Shown here: in pieces, positions 1 through 7,223 of the stretch
Layout: every line of letters starts with the position of its first letter
Numbering within the stretch: position 1 is the stretch's first letter
Source of the DNA: an uncultured Spongiibacteraceae bacterium
GTDB lineage: Bacteria > Pseudomonadota > Gammaproteobacteria > Pseudomonadales > CAMLJR01
DNA length: 11,158 nucleotides
Direction of reading: 5' to 3'
Assembly (NCBI GenBank): GCA_946480345.1
Contig: CAMLJR010000098.1
Span: forward strand, 1 to 11,158
The notes under the pieces: generated by a model
What the model was told of the DNA's origin: nothing
Seen by the model: only the letters and a program-made list of their open reading frames with translations
Database searches by the model: none
Program-made: the position numbers and the translations under genes

Positions 1-125
1 TTTATGCCAAAGCGTCGGGGGCGATATAAAATCCTCGGCAGGATAGGCGAGCTGCCCTAAAAATTCAACGCCATCATTAAGTTGGCGAAAGTTATTACAG
101 TTAAAGCATGCAATGTCGACGTAAG

Positions 126-154
126 TTTATAGCGCCTCATTAAGATGCGATAAT
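126..154 (+). promoter_or_regulatory. Probable sigma-70 promoter (extended -10) for the coiled-coil gene
   Basis: TTTATA (126-131, 4/6 match to the -35 consensus) is followed after exactly 17 bases by GATAAT (149-154, 5/6 match to -10), preceded by TG at 146-147, one base before the -10, as in an extended -10 promoter. It lies 36 bases upstream of the ATG at 190. This is read by eye only; transcription start is not shown. Confidence 0.5.
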
Positions 155-189
155 GCCTCACGATTTATTTTCACTGGACTTCAATTTTT

Positions 190-954
190 ATGCCTCATCA
201 CGACAACGAGCCGCTCCCCGACGTCCCCGAAATGGTTCCCGACCGCGACGATTTCGATTCATATCAACGCAAACAAATAAAGCCGAAGTCCAAAGCGCGC
301 GCTTCCGATAACGGTGATACATCGCCGAGAAGCGGTAGCGGTCCTTTGGTTTATATCTTCGGCATCGTCGCCGTTGCCGCAGCGGCATGGGCAGGCTATC
401 TGCATACGCAATTGCTCAGCGCCACCGAGCGCGTGGTCGCGCTTGAAGAGCGTTTGTCGACAACCGATCAGAGCGTGAATCAGTCGAGCGTCGCCCTACA
501 GGTGAAAATTCAGGAAGTGGATGCCGCTGTCGCACAATTGCGCGATGAAACGTTGAAAAAAATGAGCGGGCAGATCGATCGTCAGTCGGCGCAAATTGCC
601 GCCGTCGAAAAATCCGCGAAGAGCACGCAAGCTGCATTAACGGCAACCGATCAGCGTGTGAGTGAGCAAAATAAAACGCTCGATAGCACGCGTGCACAAA
701 TCGATAAAACAGTTGCGTCAATCGATGCGAGCAAACAGAAAATCGATCAACATCAAGCATCCATTGATTCGTTATCGAATAAAGTGAAATCGGTGAACGA
801 TGCGCAAGCAAAACTCGATTCGCGTTTGAGTAATAACGAAGAGTGGGTGGAATCGATCAATACATTCCGCAAACAAATGAATCGCGAAATCGTCAACATC
901 AAACAACAAGTCGCGGGTGGAAAACCTGCGGCGGTGCCCGCAGAAATTCAATAA
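190..954 (+). CDS. Membrane-anchored coiled-coil protein, function unknown
   Basis: I do not recognise a named family. The 254-residue product has a charged, Pro/Asp-rich cytoplasmic-type N-terminus (1-50), one hydrophobic helix at about 53-70 (GPLVYIFGIVAVAAAAWAGY), then a long region, about 75-240, rich in Ala, Gln, Lys, Asp and Ser with heptad periodicity and almost no Pro or Gly, typical of a parallel coiled coil. The tail (243-254) is Gly/Pro/Ala-rich and flexible. The basic residues before the membrane helix (K-P-K-S-K-A-R) predict N-in topology, so the coiled coil would extend into the periplasm. The ATG at 190 has only a weak ribosome site (GGAC), but no better in-frame start is obvious and a promoter ends 36 bases upstream. 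It is monocistronic, with its own terminator. A structural or scaffolding envelope role is an inference. Confidence 0.82.
   Translation: MPHHDNEPLPDVPEMVPDRDDFDSYQRKQIKPKSKARASDNGDTSPRSGSGPLVYIFGIVAVAAAAWAGYLHTQLLSATERVVALEERLSTTDQSVNQSSVALQVKIQEVDAAVAQLRDETLKKMSGQIDRQSAQIAAVEKSAKSTQAALTATDQRVSEQNKTLDSTRAQIDKTVASIDASKQKIDQHQASIDSLSNKVKSVNDAQAKLDSRLSNNEEWVESINTFRKQMNREIVNIKQQVAGGKPAAVPAEIQ
700..783 (+). repeat. Four exact Ile-Asp heptads in the coiled coil
   Basis: Residues 171-198 of the coiled-coil protein are four consecutive 7-residue units, each beginning Ile-Asp: IDKTVAS, IDASKQK, IDQHQAS, IDSLSNK. At DNA level ATCGAT, ATCGAT, ATCGAT and ATTGAT recur every 21 bases (700, 721, 742, 763). 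The other positions of the unit are divergent, so this is coiled-coil periodicity with possible ancient 21-bp duplication, not a recent tandem repeat. Confidence 0.6.
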
Positions 955-970
955 ATTTGCGCGATAAAGA

Positions 971-996
971 AGCGGCCTTATTGGCCGCTTTTTTTT
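971..996 (+). terminator. Intrinsic terminator after the coiled-coil gene
   Basis: AGCGGCC (971-977) and GGCCGCT (983-989) form a 7-bp GC-rich perfect stem with a TTATT loop, followed by an uninterrupted T run to 996. It begins 16 bases after the TAA of the gene ending at 954. Confidence 0.92.
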
Positions 997-1228
997 GTGT
1001 AAAAAACTCTCTTTTAAGTCGCAGTAGCAGCTAATTAAACAGGTTCAGTGGTGATTGTTGAGTTTGAGCACGCCGTCACAATGTTTTAAAACCAATTTGA
1101 TATATTAACTCCACGCGAACGAGACAAGCGAATATATGTAATCGCCGTTCACGAATCGCGATGCAGAAGGTGCTCGGAGCAGTAACTCAAGGATTGAGGT
1201 CAAGGATGAGTTTTTTTGGCGGCTGCGG

Positions 1229-2074
1229 TTAACGCCCGGCCGCCATTTCCTGCATGTAGTTGTCACGCATCTCCACATAATCACTCAAACTTAAATCGAA
1301 ATATTCGTAGGCCAATGGCTCGATATCTATTGCTTGGTCCTGATCTTGCGAGCGCCAGTATTTTCGATACATCGCGCTGATATTTTTTGCCATTTCAAGT
1401 AACGCCAATAAAGGCTTCACCGTTTCGATATCGTCGATGGCAATTTTGTCGGAGAGCACTTCGACAAGTTGCGGTTGATAACGAATGGCAAAGTTAATAG
1501 ACGGCGGCAACAACCATTGTCGGCCAAGCTCGTAACCGACATCGTAATGATTGAACCCATACAGCTGCGTTTCCATTACCGCGAGATCGGCGTCGGGATT
1601 GGCGTTGGCTTCCGCCATCAGCTCCTTGAAATCGGGAAATGCCTGCACCATTAACGGAATGCCGAAGTCATGAAACATCCCCGTCGCATATGCATCGTCT
1701 ACCGATATGCCCGTAAGCTGTCTGGCGAGCGTCGAGGTGATTTCGGCGACTTCTGCGGCGGTGTCCCAGAAGCGATTAATTTTTAATTTCGCCGACAATG
1801 TGTTTTGCAGCGAAATAACTTGCACCAGCTGACCCACACGCTTGATGCCCAGCAGCATGATTGCGCGATCGATGGTTTTAACATCCTGAAAGCCCAGCGC
1901 TGGCGAATTCACGAGCCGCAAAATAGCACCAAAGAGCGTGACGTCCTTCTTTATCAGCTGGCCGATTTTGCCCAGATTGGGTGAATCCGCACCGATTTCC
2001 TGCATGACCTGTGTCAGCGTATCGGGACGGGGTGGAATGCGTAGTGAAGAAGCTAATTTCGATGCCGAGCTCAT
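1229..2074 (-). CDS. HDOD-domain signalling protein
   Basis: The 281-residue product is a stand-alone HDOD protein, the HD-related output domain common in proteobacterial signal transduction. The domain spans about residues 12-210. It opens with the family-typical IPPRPDTLTQVMQEI, then the K-K-D-V-T-L-F-G-A-I-L-R-L-V-N-S-P segment (42-58) and AIMLLGIKRVGQLV (71-84). The HD dipeptide is kept in GMFHDFGIP (132-140). The HYDVGYELGRQWLLP motif (176-190) is also characteristic. The C-terminal 70 residues are helical with no added domain. HDOD proteins usually lack the full HD phosphohydrolase metal set and act as regulatory or scaffold modules, so no enzymatic activity is claimed. The ATG at 2074 has GAGAA about 8 bases upstream. 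The gene is divergent from the 439-residue membrane-protein gene, with 167 bases between them. The stem-loop over its stop codon is followed by A residues in the transcript, so no intrinsic terminator is seen. Confidence 0.9.
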   Translation of the reverse strand: MSSASKLASSLRIPPRPDTLTQVMQEIGADSPNLGKIGQLIKKDVTLFGAILRLVNSPALGFQDVKTIDRAIMLLGIKRVGQLVQVISLQNTLSAKLKINRFWDTAAEVAEITSTLARQLTGISVDDAYATGMFHDFGIPLMVQAFPDFKELMAEANANPDADLAVMETQLYGFNHYDVGYELGRQWLLPPSINFAIRYQPQLVEVLSDKIAIDDIETVKPLLALLEMAKNISAMYRKYWRSQDQDQAIDIEPLAYEYFDLSLSDYVEMRDNYMQEMAAGR

Positions 2075-2181
2075 CCGTAAATTCTCATACCTGGGCTGTT
2101 TAAAGCGGTACGGGTAATGCTAGTCCATCTCACAATATCCTGGCTTCTATTAGTTTTTACTAGCTTCCAAAAATAGCGAGC

Positions 2182-2208
2182 TTCGGAAACTTACGACGCT
2201 TTTACAAT
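2182..2208 (+). promoter_or_regulatory. Weak candidate promoter for the 439-residue membrane-protein gene
   Basis: TACAAT (2203-2208) matches the -10 consensus at 5/6 and lies 33 bases before the ATG at 2242. The only -35-like sequence is TTCGGA (2182-2187), a poor match with short (15 base) spacing. The -10 assignment is more credible than the -35. Confidence 0.3.
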
Positions 2209-2241
2209 ACTAAGCGGCGATAACTGGAGAGTAGGGGAAGT

Positions 2242-3561
2242 ATGGAAGATCTCGATTCAAAAAATCATGCCGACAGAAATGCGGAAAATCCGAATGGCTC
2301 GGAGAATGTGCGGCCTTCAGCTATCGAGCGGCAAAAAGCGGCGGTTTCGCGGCTCGGTTACGGGAGCGAATTTCATGGGCGTACCGCCGAACCCTCGCGT
2401 CGATTCTCGCGTGATTCCAGTATGAGCCGTCGCAAGTTTCGCCGCTTCGGCCTGATGCATCCCGCTGTACTGTTGTTGATGATCGTGGCTGGCATAGGGC
2501 TGGTATTTTTTGCGGTGGGTCGCCCTCCGCAAATGGAAGTGGGCGCCAATGTTCAATCGACCGGGCAGGTTGTGCGTAATGAGAATTCATTGCCGGTGAC
2601 AGATACGGAGTCAATGGAAAGCGAAGCGCGCTCACCCTCGCCGACGAGCAGTGAGCAACCTGCAAATGATTTGCAGGCCAGTGCGGCGACAGACGATGTG
2701 AAGGTTGCAGATTCGCAAGCGATATCGATTCCCGCTGCCGATATATCTTTGCGCAGTCGTCCTGAATTATTGGAGCAATTGGTTCAAGTTTATCGCGCGA
2801 AGCTTGTCGACGATCCGAATAATGCAGCGGCGCAAACCGGGCTCAAGCAGCTGCAAGAAAGAAGCTTGTCGGAGCTGCAAACGATTGTTTTGGAGGAGGG
2901 CGATGCCAGCGCGGTAAAAGCTCTCGAAGTTGTCGCACGTTTATTTCCGGAGGCAGCGGATAGTGCGCGATATAGATATTTAGTTGCGCGCGCGGATCGT
3001 GACCGTCAGAAAAAAGAAGATGCGCCCGCCGAGCCGGAGCAGATGGACGCGCCAAAGCCTACCGCATCGTCAGTAATTGACTCGTCGAAAACCGCAGCCT
3101 CGACGAGTGACACCGTGCCCGCTGTTTCCTCCCGGAAAAATGATTTATCGGAAACGAGCTCTTCGCCGATGAGCGCCGCAAAAACTTCCGGAAGTGCTCA
3201 ATCGACGAAACCTGAGATTTCCTCCGTTTCAATAACGCCAGGCACGTTGGTGAACAATCAATTTTCGCCAAGTGATGGCGGCAATGTGTTCATGGTGGAG
3301 ATTGGCTATCGCAATTTCGGTAGGGCTTTTGTCGGTGAAGCGGAAGCCACGCTCGTGACTCTTTTGGGTGCGCCGGATGATCCTCTGGTCTTAGCGGAGA
3401 CACCGGTAGTGATTACCGCCGATCGTGGTACAAAAAATTTCTTGATAGAAACCAATGCGGTGCAAGGCTATGCGGGCGGAAAATTTAGATTAAATTTTAT
3501 TTTGAACGATGAGTTTTTAACATCGCGAACGGTGCGTGTGTCCATGCCGCGTCGGCATTAA
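2242..3561 (+). CDS. Single-pass inner-membrane protein with periplasmic C-terminal domain, function unknown
   Basis: I do not recognise this 439-residue protein. Residues 1-70 are hydrophilic and strongly basic just before the membrane (MSRRKFRRFG, 61-70). A single hydrophobic helix follows at about 73-93 (HPAVLLLMIVAGIGLVFFAVG), giving N-in topology with residues 94-439 in the periplasm. Residues 95-165 are Ser/Glu/Thr-rich and probably disordered. Residues 173-255 are predicted alpha-helical and TPR-like (LLEQLVQVYRAKLVDDPNNA and following). Residues 258-325 form a second low-complexity Ser/Ala/Thr linker. Residues 326-439 look like a compact beta domain, with alternating hydrophobics such as VFMVEIGYRNFGRAFVGEAE and a final strand TSRTVRVSMP. 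The ATG is preceded by GGGGAAG with good spacing. The linker-helix-linker-beta layout suggests a tether reaching through the periplasm, for instance to peptidoglycan or an envelope complex; that role is inference. Confidence 0.82.
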   Translation: MEDLDSKNHADRNAENPNGSENVRPSAIERQKAAVSRLGYGSEFHGRTAEPSRRFSRDSSMSRRKFRRFGLMHPAVLLLMIVAGIGLVFFAVGRPPQMEVGANVQSTGQVVRNENSLPVTDTESMESEARSPSPTSSEQPANDLQASAATDDVKVADSQAISIPAADISLRSRPELLEQLVQVYRAKLVDDPNNAAAQTGLKQLQERSLSELQTIVLEEGDASAVKALEVVARLFPEAADSARYRYLVARADRDRQKKEDAPAEPEQMDAPKPTASSVIDSSKTAASTSDTVPAVSSRKNDLSETSSSPMSAAKTSGSAQSTKPEISSVSITPGTLVNNQFSPSDGGNVFMVEIGYRNFGRAFVGEAEATLVTLLGAPDDPLVLAETPVVITADRGTKNFLIETNAVQGYAGGKFRLNFILNDEFLTSRTVRVSMPRRH

Positions 3562-3659
3562 CGTTTGTTAAGGGCAATGGTGGCGGAGTGGTTATAAACT
3601 GAAGGGTATGGCGATTCGAAGTGTCGGTGACAATCCATTATTGACGGGCGTGAACCTTG

Positions 3660-3687
3660 TTGATAGCGTTGCCACCGCTTTTACAGT
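3660..3687 (+). promoter_or_regulatory. Candidate promoter for the 355-residue oxygenase-like gene
   Basis: TTGATA (3660-3665, 5/6 to -35) and TACAGT (3682-3687, 4/6 to -10) are separated by 16 bases and lie 110 bases upstream of the ATG at 3798. A second -10-like TATATT occurs at 3712-3717 but without a convincing -35. Visual match only. Confidence 0.4.
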
Positions 3688-3797
3688 GCGCCTGCTGATG
3701 ATTTTACGCAGTATATTCCGCATTTTTTGTACCGCAGCCAGTGGATATTCCACGCTGGCGCCGCGAACATCAAAGAAAACCCGAGAGGATAGTCCCC

Positions 3798-4865
3798 ATG
3801 AATGTTGAACTTGCGAATTCCCTTCGCCCGGTTTCTGAACCGCGCTTGCTCGATAATATTTATACCGACGATCAGCACCGTCGCCTGGTCGAAGTGGTGC
3901 GCCGAGAAGGGCCGTGGAAATTAATTCTGGCTCAGCATTTTGCCTCTGCCGAGGAAGTGGTAGCGACTTTGTCCGGCAACATGCCGGAAGGCGTCACACC
4001 GACTTTTGATATGTTCTTAACGACCCATTTTCGGGGCTATCTGGGTGAGCACGGCACCTGTTATTACCCGGAGCTCGAAGATTGCTTCTACAACAGCAAG
4101 TTTCTGGAGTATGCCCGCTCGTACTGGAATGCGAAGTACGCGCAGCCGATGATGATGCTGTTCAATATCCAAGGTCCGGCCAATTGTCATGATCCCGCGC
4201 ATCTCGACGGTGTTAACTTCCGCGGTCTGACCCACGCGAATTCGCCGATTTGGCTGGCGAACACGATGGGCAAATCGGGCCTGTTTAAGCCATATCTGAA
4301 AAAAATGGCCCAGGTTATTACGTGGTTCTACCCCGGCAAAATTGGCGGCGGTTTTACCTACTGGCCTGAGGGCCCGCTCGCTCAACCGAAGCGCTTGCCT
4401 TCGCCGATGTGGAACAACGGCGTGCTCGTGCAGGCCGAAATGATGTATCACCGCGCAGAAGCGAATGGCCCGCTCGAAATGCGTCATCCCCAAGGGCTGG
4501 CGTTCAATTCGGTATTCGGCGCCGATCCTGAAGTGGCGGATGGTTGGCAGATCACCACCGATGGCAAAGTGATTCAGCGTATTCCAGCCGAAGAGACGCG
4601 CTTTTTAGTGCATTGGAGCGCTGATGTTTATGAGGACTTTACTGAGCTGAAAAAGACGATGGATCACAGCGACGACCTCACTCATGACAAGGTGTTCGAT
4701 ATTTTCATTCAAGATCTGCGCGCGCGCGGCATAAAGTTCCAGGAGCCGTCCGAACCACTGCACGACGCCGCTTTCGTCAATCTCTTAACTCAGACGTACG
4801 ATGTCGGCACGCCGCTGATATATCCGCCAGAAGCGCCTGGTCCCCACCAGATGCAGGCGGCATGA
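3798..4865 (+). CDS. Putative Fe(II)/2-oxoglutarate-dependent oxygenase, uncharacterised
   Basis: I do not recognise a named family for this 355-residue cytoplasmic protein, which has no signal peptide or membrane segment. A cupin-type dioxygenase signature is visible: H135-x-D137 in NCHDPAHLDGVNFRG (129-143), a distal His at H218 in EMMYHRAEANGP (214-225), and R229 eleven residues later, giving H-x10-R. The neighbouring phytanoyl-CoA-dioxygenase homologue has the same layout (H119-x-D121, H197, R208, also H-x10-R), which supports the reading. Other features are many Trp, Tyr and Met residues around 108-125 and 173-190 (ITWFYPGKIGGGFTYWPEG), which could line a hydrophobic substrate pocket. 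Start: ATG at 3798 is chosen over the in-frame ATG at 3741 because GAGAGGA lies 8 bases ahead of it and the 19 extra residues (rich in Arg and Pro) look like leader translation. It has its own terminator. The substrate is unknown; the enzymatic call is inference from motif spacing. Confidence 0.7.
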   Translation: MNVELANSLRPVSEPRLLDNIYTDDQHRRLVEVVRREGPWKLILAQHFASAEEVVATLSGNMPEGVTPTFDMFLTTHFRGYLGEHGTCYYPELEDCFYNSKFLEYARSYWNAKYAQPMMMLFNIQGPANCHDPAHLDGVNFRGLTHANSPIWLANTMGKSGLFKPYLKKMAQVITWFYPGKIGGGFTYWPEGPLAQPKRLPSPMWNNGVLVQAEMMYHRAEANGPLEMRHPQGLAFNSVFGADPEVADGWQITTDGKVIQRIPAEETRFLVHWSADVYEDFTELKKTMDHSDDLTHDKVFDIFIQDLRARGIKFQEPSEPLHDAAFVNLLTQTYDVGTPLIYPPEAPGPHQMQAA

Positions 4866-4896
4866 TTTTGGCTAGGTAGTCATATGCTGTTGGGCG

Positions 4897-4931
4897 AAGC
4901 CGCTTTGCATTGCAGAGCGGCTTTTGTTTTT
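4897..4931 (+). terminator. Intrinsic terminator after the 355-residue oxygenase-like gene
   Basis: AAGCCGCT (4897-4904) pairs perfectly with AGCGGCTT (4916-4923). The stem extends through a T-G wobble and TGC/GCA to a three-base ATT loop, about 12 bp in all. TTTTGTTTTT (4922-4931) follows. It sits 31 bases after the gene's stop codon and separates this gene from the downstream dioxygenase-MFS unit. Confidence 0.9.
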
Positions 4932-4972
4932 GTGGGATAGAAAAAGTGCCCAAATAAATGTGCCCGTTTCAA

Positions 4973-4990
4973 TGTTGAAATTATTCAGCG
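4973..4990. promoter_or_regulatory. Possible degenerate second operator
   Basis: TGTTGAA-ATTA-TTCAGCG matches the TGTTGWC-N4-GTCWACA pattern at 10 of 14 arm positions and starts exactly 22 bp (about two helical turns) upstream of the perfect site at 4995. It overlaps another palindrome, TTTCAA-TG-TTGAAA (4967-4980). Either could be coincidental. Confidence 0.25.
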
Positions 4991-4994
4991 CAAC

Positions 4995-5012
4995 TGTTGA
5001 CGGTAGTCAACA
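4995..5012. promoter_or_regulatory. Perfect 18-bp palindromic operator upstream of the dioxygenase-MFS unit
   Basis: TGTTGAC-GGTA-GTCAACA is an uninterrupted 7-4-7 inverted repeat ending 82 bases before the ATG at 5095. A site of the same form and spacing, TGTTGTC-ATGT-GTCTACA, lies in the tetR-monooxygenase intergenic region (7971-7988); the two agree at 12 of 14 arm bases, and the two differences are A/T exchanges at symmetric positions. Size and symmetry fit a TetR dimer. The left arm overlaps a TTGACG -35 box, so binding would block RNA polymerase. The assignment to the TetR regulator at 7220-7927 is inference from this pairing. Confidence 0.72.
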
Positions 5013-5025
5013 TTCGTAATAGTCT
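4997..5025 (+). promoter_or_regulatory. Candidate promoter of the dioxygenase-MFS unit, overlapped by the operator
   Basis: TTGACG (4997-5002, 5/6 to -35) lies inside the palindrome and TAGTCT (5020-5025) stands 17 bases downstream. The -10 is poor (3/6, but keeping the key TA...T positions), as expected of a regulated promoter. Confidence 0.35.
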
Positions 5026-5094
5026 TGCTGCCAAGCTCGATTAAATGTCACGCCACCCCACCCGATACGGGAATTCATTTGGAGTAATTGTTGT

Positions 5095-5988
5095 ATGAGT
5101 CTTGAAGTACTTAGCCCCGATTGCACCGTTGAGGACATCGTGCGTGCCATGGAGCGGGATGGCGCTTGTATCATCCGCGACGTTCTGTCGCCGGAGCAGC
5201 TGCAGACGTTGCAGGCGGAACTTCTGCCGCTTATCGATCAGACACCGGATGGGCTCGATGACTGGTCCGGTCGTAAGACCCGGCGTACGGGTGGGCTGAT
5301 CGCACGCTCTGCGGCGGTGCGGGAAATCGCTTTGAATCCGCTCACCCTTGGTGCTGCGAACGCGACGCTGCGCCAATTTTGCTCGCGTATTCAGCTCAAC
5401 ATCACTCAGCTGATCACTATTCTTCCAGGCCAAGGCGCGCAGCCGCTGCACCGCGACCGCTTCGTTTGGGGCGGCGACGATAGCGGCGGCGTCATTCCCG
5501 AAGGCATCGAGCCGCAATGCAATGGCATCTGGGCGGTGAGCGATTTTACTGAAGAGAATGGCGCCACCCATATCGTACCCGGCAGCCACAAATGGGGTTT
5601 CAAGCGCCAAGCCCGGCGCGACGAGAGCGTCCAGGCCGTGATGAAAGCTGGCTCGGTTCTCCTTTATAACGGTACGGTGATTCATAGCGGCGGCGAGAAC
5701 CGCGGTACCACGCCGCGCGTCGCGCTCAATGTCACCTACACGCTCGGCTGGCTGCGCCAAGAGGAAAATCAATATCTCTCCTGTCCTCCGGAGATCGCCA
5801 AAAACTTCGATCAAGATCTGACCGATTTGCTGGGGTACTCGTTCGGTAACTATTCGCTCGGTTTTTATACGGATACCACAAAAACAGGCGGGCTTAGCGA
5901 TATCGTTCCCCCGGAATGCGTTTTGGGTCGATGGCCTCAGGAAATTCCAGAGATGGTTGAAACCGACGCCATAGCGGAAGCGCGCTAG
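5095..5988 (+). CDS. Phytanoyl-CoA dioxygenase (PhyH) family Fe(II)/2OG oxygenase
   Basis: The 297-residue product fits the PhyH family, non-haem iron oxygenases that hydroxylate a substrate with O2 and 2-oxoglutarate, yielding succinate and CO2. The N-terminal VRAMERDGACIIRDVLSPEQLQTL (16-39) is the family opening helix and strand. The iron triad is H119-x-D121 (PLHRDRF) and H197 (TVIHSGGENRG); R208 (TTPRVALNVTY) is the expected 2-oxoglutarate carboxylate ligand. ENGATHIVPGSH (154-165) is the classic PhyH motif. Family length is normal, no export signal is present, so it should be cytosolic. The ATG has GGAG 10 bases upstream. The MFS transporter begins 2 bases after its stop, which implies one operon and probably translational coupling. 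A near-perfect TetR-type operator precedes it. PhyH homologues act on very varied substrates, so phytanoyl-CoA itself should not be assumed. Confidence 0.93.
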   Translation: MSLEVLSPDCTVEDIVRAMERDGACIIRDVLSPEQLQTLQAELLPLIDQTPDGLDDWSGRKTRRTGGLIARSAAVREIALNPLTLGAANATLRQFCSRIQLNITQLITILPGQGAQPLHRDRFVWGGDDSGGVIPEGIEPQCNGIWAVSDFTEENGATHIVPGSHKWGFKRQARRDESVQAVMKAGSVLLYNGTVIHSGGENRGTTPRVALNVTYTLGWLRQEENQYLSCPPEIAKNFDQDLTDLLGYSFGNYSLGFYTDTTKTGGLSDIVPPECVLGRWPQEIPEMVETDAIAEAR

Positions 5989-5990
5989 CC

Positions 5991-7223
5991 GTGCTTGCTC
6001 ACGGGGGAGATCCGCGGTTTGCTGCCGCTCCGAAAATGCTCGTTCGCAGTTTCTTCGCTCAGAACATTGCGGTCGGATGCTCGTTCGGTGGTTTTGCCGT
6101 TAGCGTGCTCGCAGTTGAGGAGCGCTACCAAGCATCGCGCGCGATGGCAGAAATGATACTCGCGCTGACGCTGCTCTCGATGAGCTTGCTAGCCCCGTTG
6201 GCCGGGGGAATGATTGTCAGAATCGGCATCCGGATGACGATGATCATTGGGGTCTTGTTGTCGGCAGCGGGTTATTTGACGCTGGCATTCGCGCCAACAA
6301 TGGCGATCGTGCTCGCGGCGTCCGCCTTGCTGATTGGTCCGGGTGCAGCATTGTTTGGGGCACTACCAGCCAGCGTATTAGCGAGTGGCTGGTATCCGCA
6401 TGCGCAGGGCAGGGCTCTGGGTATTGCTAACGTCCCACTCTTTATTGCGCTTATTCCCTTGCTCGGCCTCTTCGTCATAGAGCGCTTCGGGGTGGGGGCT
6501 TTTTTTCTCTGCCTTGCCGGGCTTCACGCGCTGCTGTTGCCGCTCATGTTTGGCGTCAGAGATGCACCAATTCTCGCCGAAGAGACGGGGGTTGGGACTT
6601 CGGGCGAGAACCATCCCCTTCGCCTCATCCTGTCCGTTGCCATGTTCTGGTTAATCGTACTTGGGGATGGCATGCTCAATGCCATCAACATTACCAGTGC
6701 GGCTCACATAATTCCGATAGCAATAGAACGGGGTATCGCCCCCGCTCCCGCAGCGCTGCTCGTCTCGATAGTAGGAGTTGCCACCATTTTTGGGTCGATC
6801 CTCTCGGGCTTTTTGTGCGACCGCTTCGGTGCCACGCGGACCTTGGCACTGTCGGGATTCGGATCGGCTATAAGCTGGGCCATTATCGCGTCAACGGGCT
6901 GGTTTCCCGCGCTCGTAATCGCAATGACGTTGAGTGGAGTATGTGCGGCCGCCGTATTTCCCCCCACCAGCGTGCTTGTAACCAGGATATTCGGTGCGCG
7001 CGCATTGCCGAGGGTGCTAGGGCTCATGAGCGTCCTGACGTTACCCTTGACCTTTGTGATGTCGCCCGCGGTGGGTTGGATTCACGACGTTATCGGGAAT
7101 TATTCGATTATCGTCGTATCCCTTATGATCATCTGTGCGCTGATTGCAGTTCAGTTTCTTTGGATGGGCCAACGACTTAACAGAACCGATACAGTGGATT
7201 CATCACTGGCGCGCGCGAGTTAA
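5991..7223 (+). CDS. Major facilitator superfamily (MFS) transporter
   Basis: The 410-residue product is a 12-helix MFS carrier. Hydrophobic segments fall in two halves: about 16-40, 53-74, 81-100, 103-128, 145-165 and 168-187, then, after a hydrophilic central loop (190-210, DAPILAEETGVGTSGENHPL), about 212-236, 253-275, 284-302, 305-330, 340-363 and 371-391. MFS motif A-like loops appear after TM2 (GGMIVRIGIRM, 72-82) and, better conserved, after TM8 (SGFLCDRFGATR, 272-283). The start at GTG 5991 follows the dioxygenase stop by 2 bases with GGAAG 10 bases ahead; ATG 6036 is the alternative, but lacks a nearby ribosome site. Direction (uptake or efflux) and substrate cannot be read off; operon partnership with an oxygenase suits either substrate import or product export. 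Its stop codon overlaps that of convergent tetR. Confidence 0.93.
   Translation: MLAHGGDPRFAAAPKMLVRSFFAQNIAVGCSFGGFAVSVLAVEERYQASRAMAEMILALTLLSMSLLAPLAGGMIVRIGIRMTMIIGVLLSAAGYLTLAFAPTMAIVLAASALLIGPGAALFGALPASVLASGWYPHAQGRALGIANVPLFIALIPLLGLFVIERFGVGAFFLCLAGLHALLLPLMFGVRDAPILAEETGVGTSGENHPLRLILSVAMFWLIVLGDGMLNAINITSAAHIIPIAIERGIAPAPAALLVSIVGVATIFGSILSGFLCDRFGATRTLALSGFGSAISWAIIASTGWFPALVIAMTLSGVCAAAVFPPTSVLVTRIFGARALPRVLGLMSVLTLPLTFVMSPAVGWIHDVIGNYSIIVVSLMIICALIAVQFLWMGQRLNRTDTVDSSLARAS

Noticed and set aside
843..1034. 63-codon frame overlapping the end of the coiled-coil gene
   Set aside because: It runs through the intrinsic terminator and out of frame with the real gene; no ribosome site.
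997..1228. Search of the gap between the first terminator and the HDOD gene for an sRNA, promoter or terminator
   Set aside because: No credible -35/-10 pair, terminator or repeat was found; it is best described as empty.
1211..1244. Hairpin GGCGGC...GCCGCC next to seven T residues at the end of the HDOD gene
   Set aside because: The T run precedes the stem on the plus strand and reads as A residues after the stem on the HDOD transcript, so it is not an intrinsic terminator in either direction.
3574..3620. GGTGGCGGAGTGGTTATAAAC, resembling the 5' part of a Leu or Ser tRNA
   Set aside because: No anticodon arm, T-loop (GTTCGANNC) or acceptor complement follows in the next 90 bases.
3658..3675. 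TGTTGAT half site upstream of the 355-residue oxygenase-like gene, possibly a third TetR operator
   Set aside because: The right half matches at only 1 of 7 positions with 4-base spacing (4 of 7 if the spacer is 3), so it is not a convincing palindrome; the left match may simply be the -35 box.
3608..3808. 66-codon open frame between the membrane-protein and 355-residue genes
   Set aside because: No ribosome site, overlaps the true start of the next gene, and contains the candidate promoter; composition is not coding-like.
5041..5814. 257-codon open frame antisense to the dioxygenase gene
   Set aside because: It lies opposite a gene with clear PhyH motifs; the translation has no domain character and is a shadow of GC-biased codon use.
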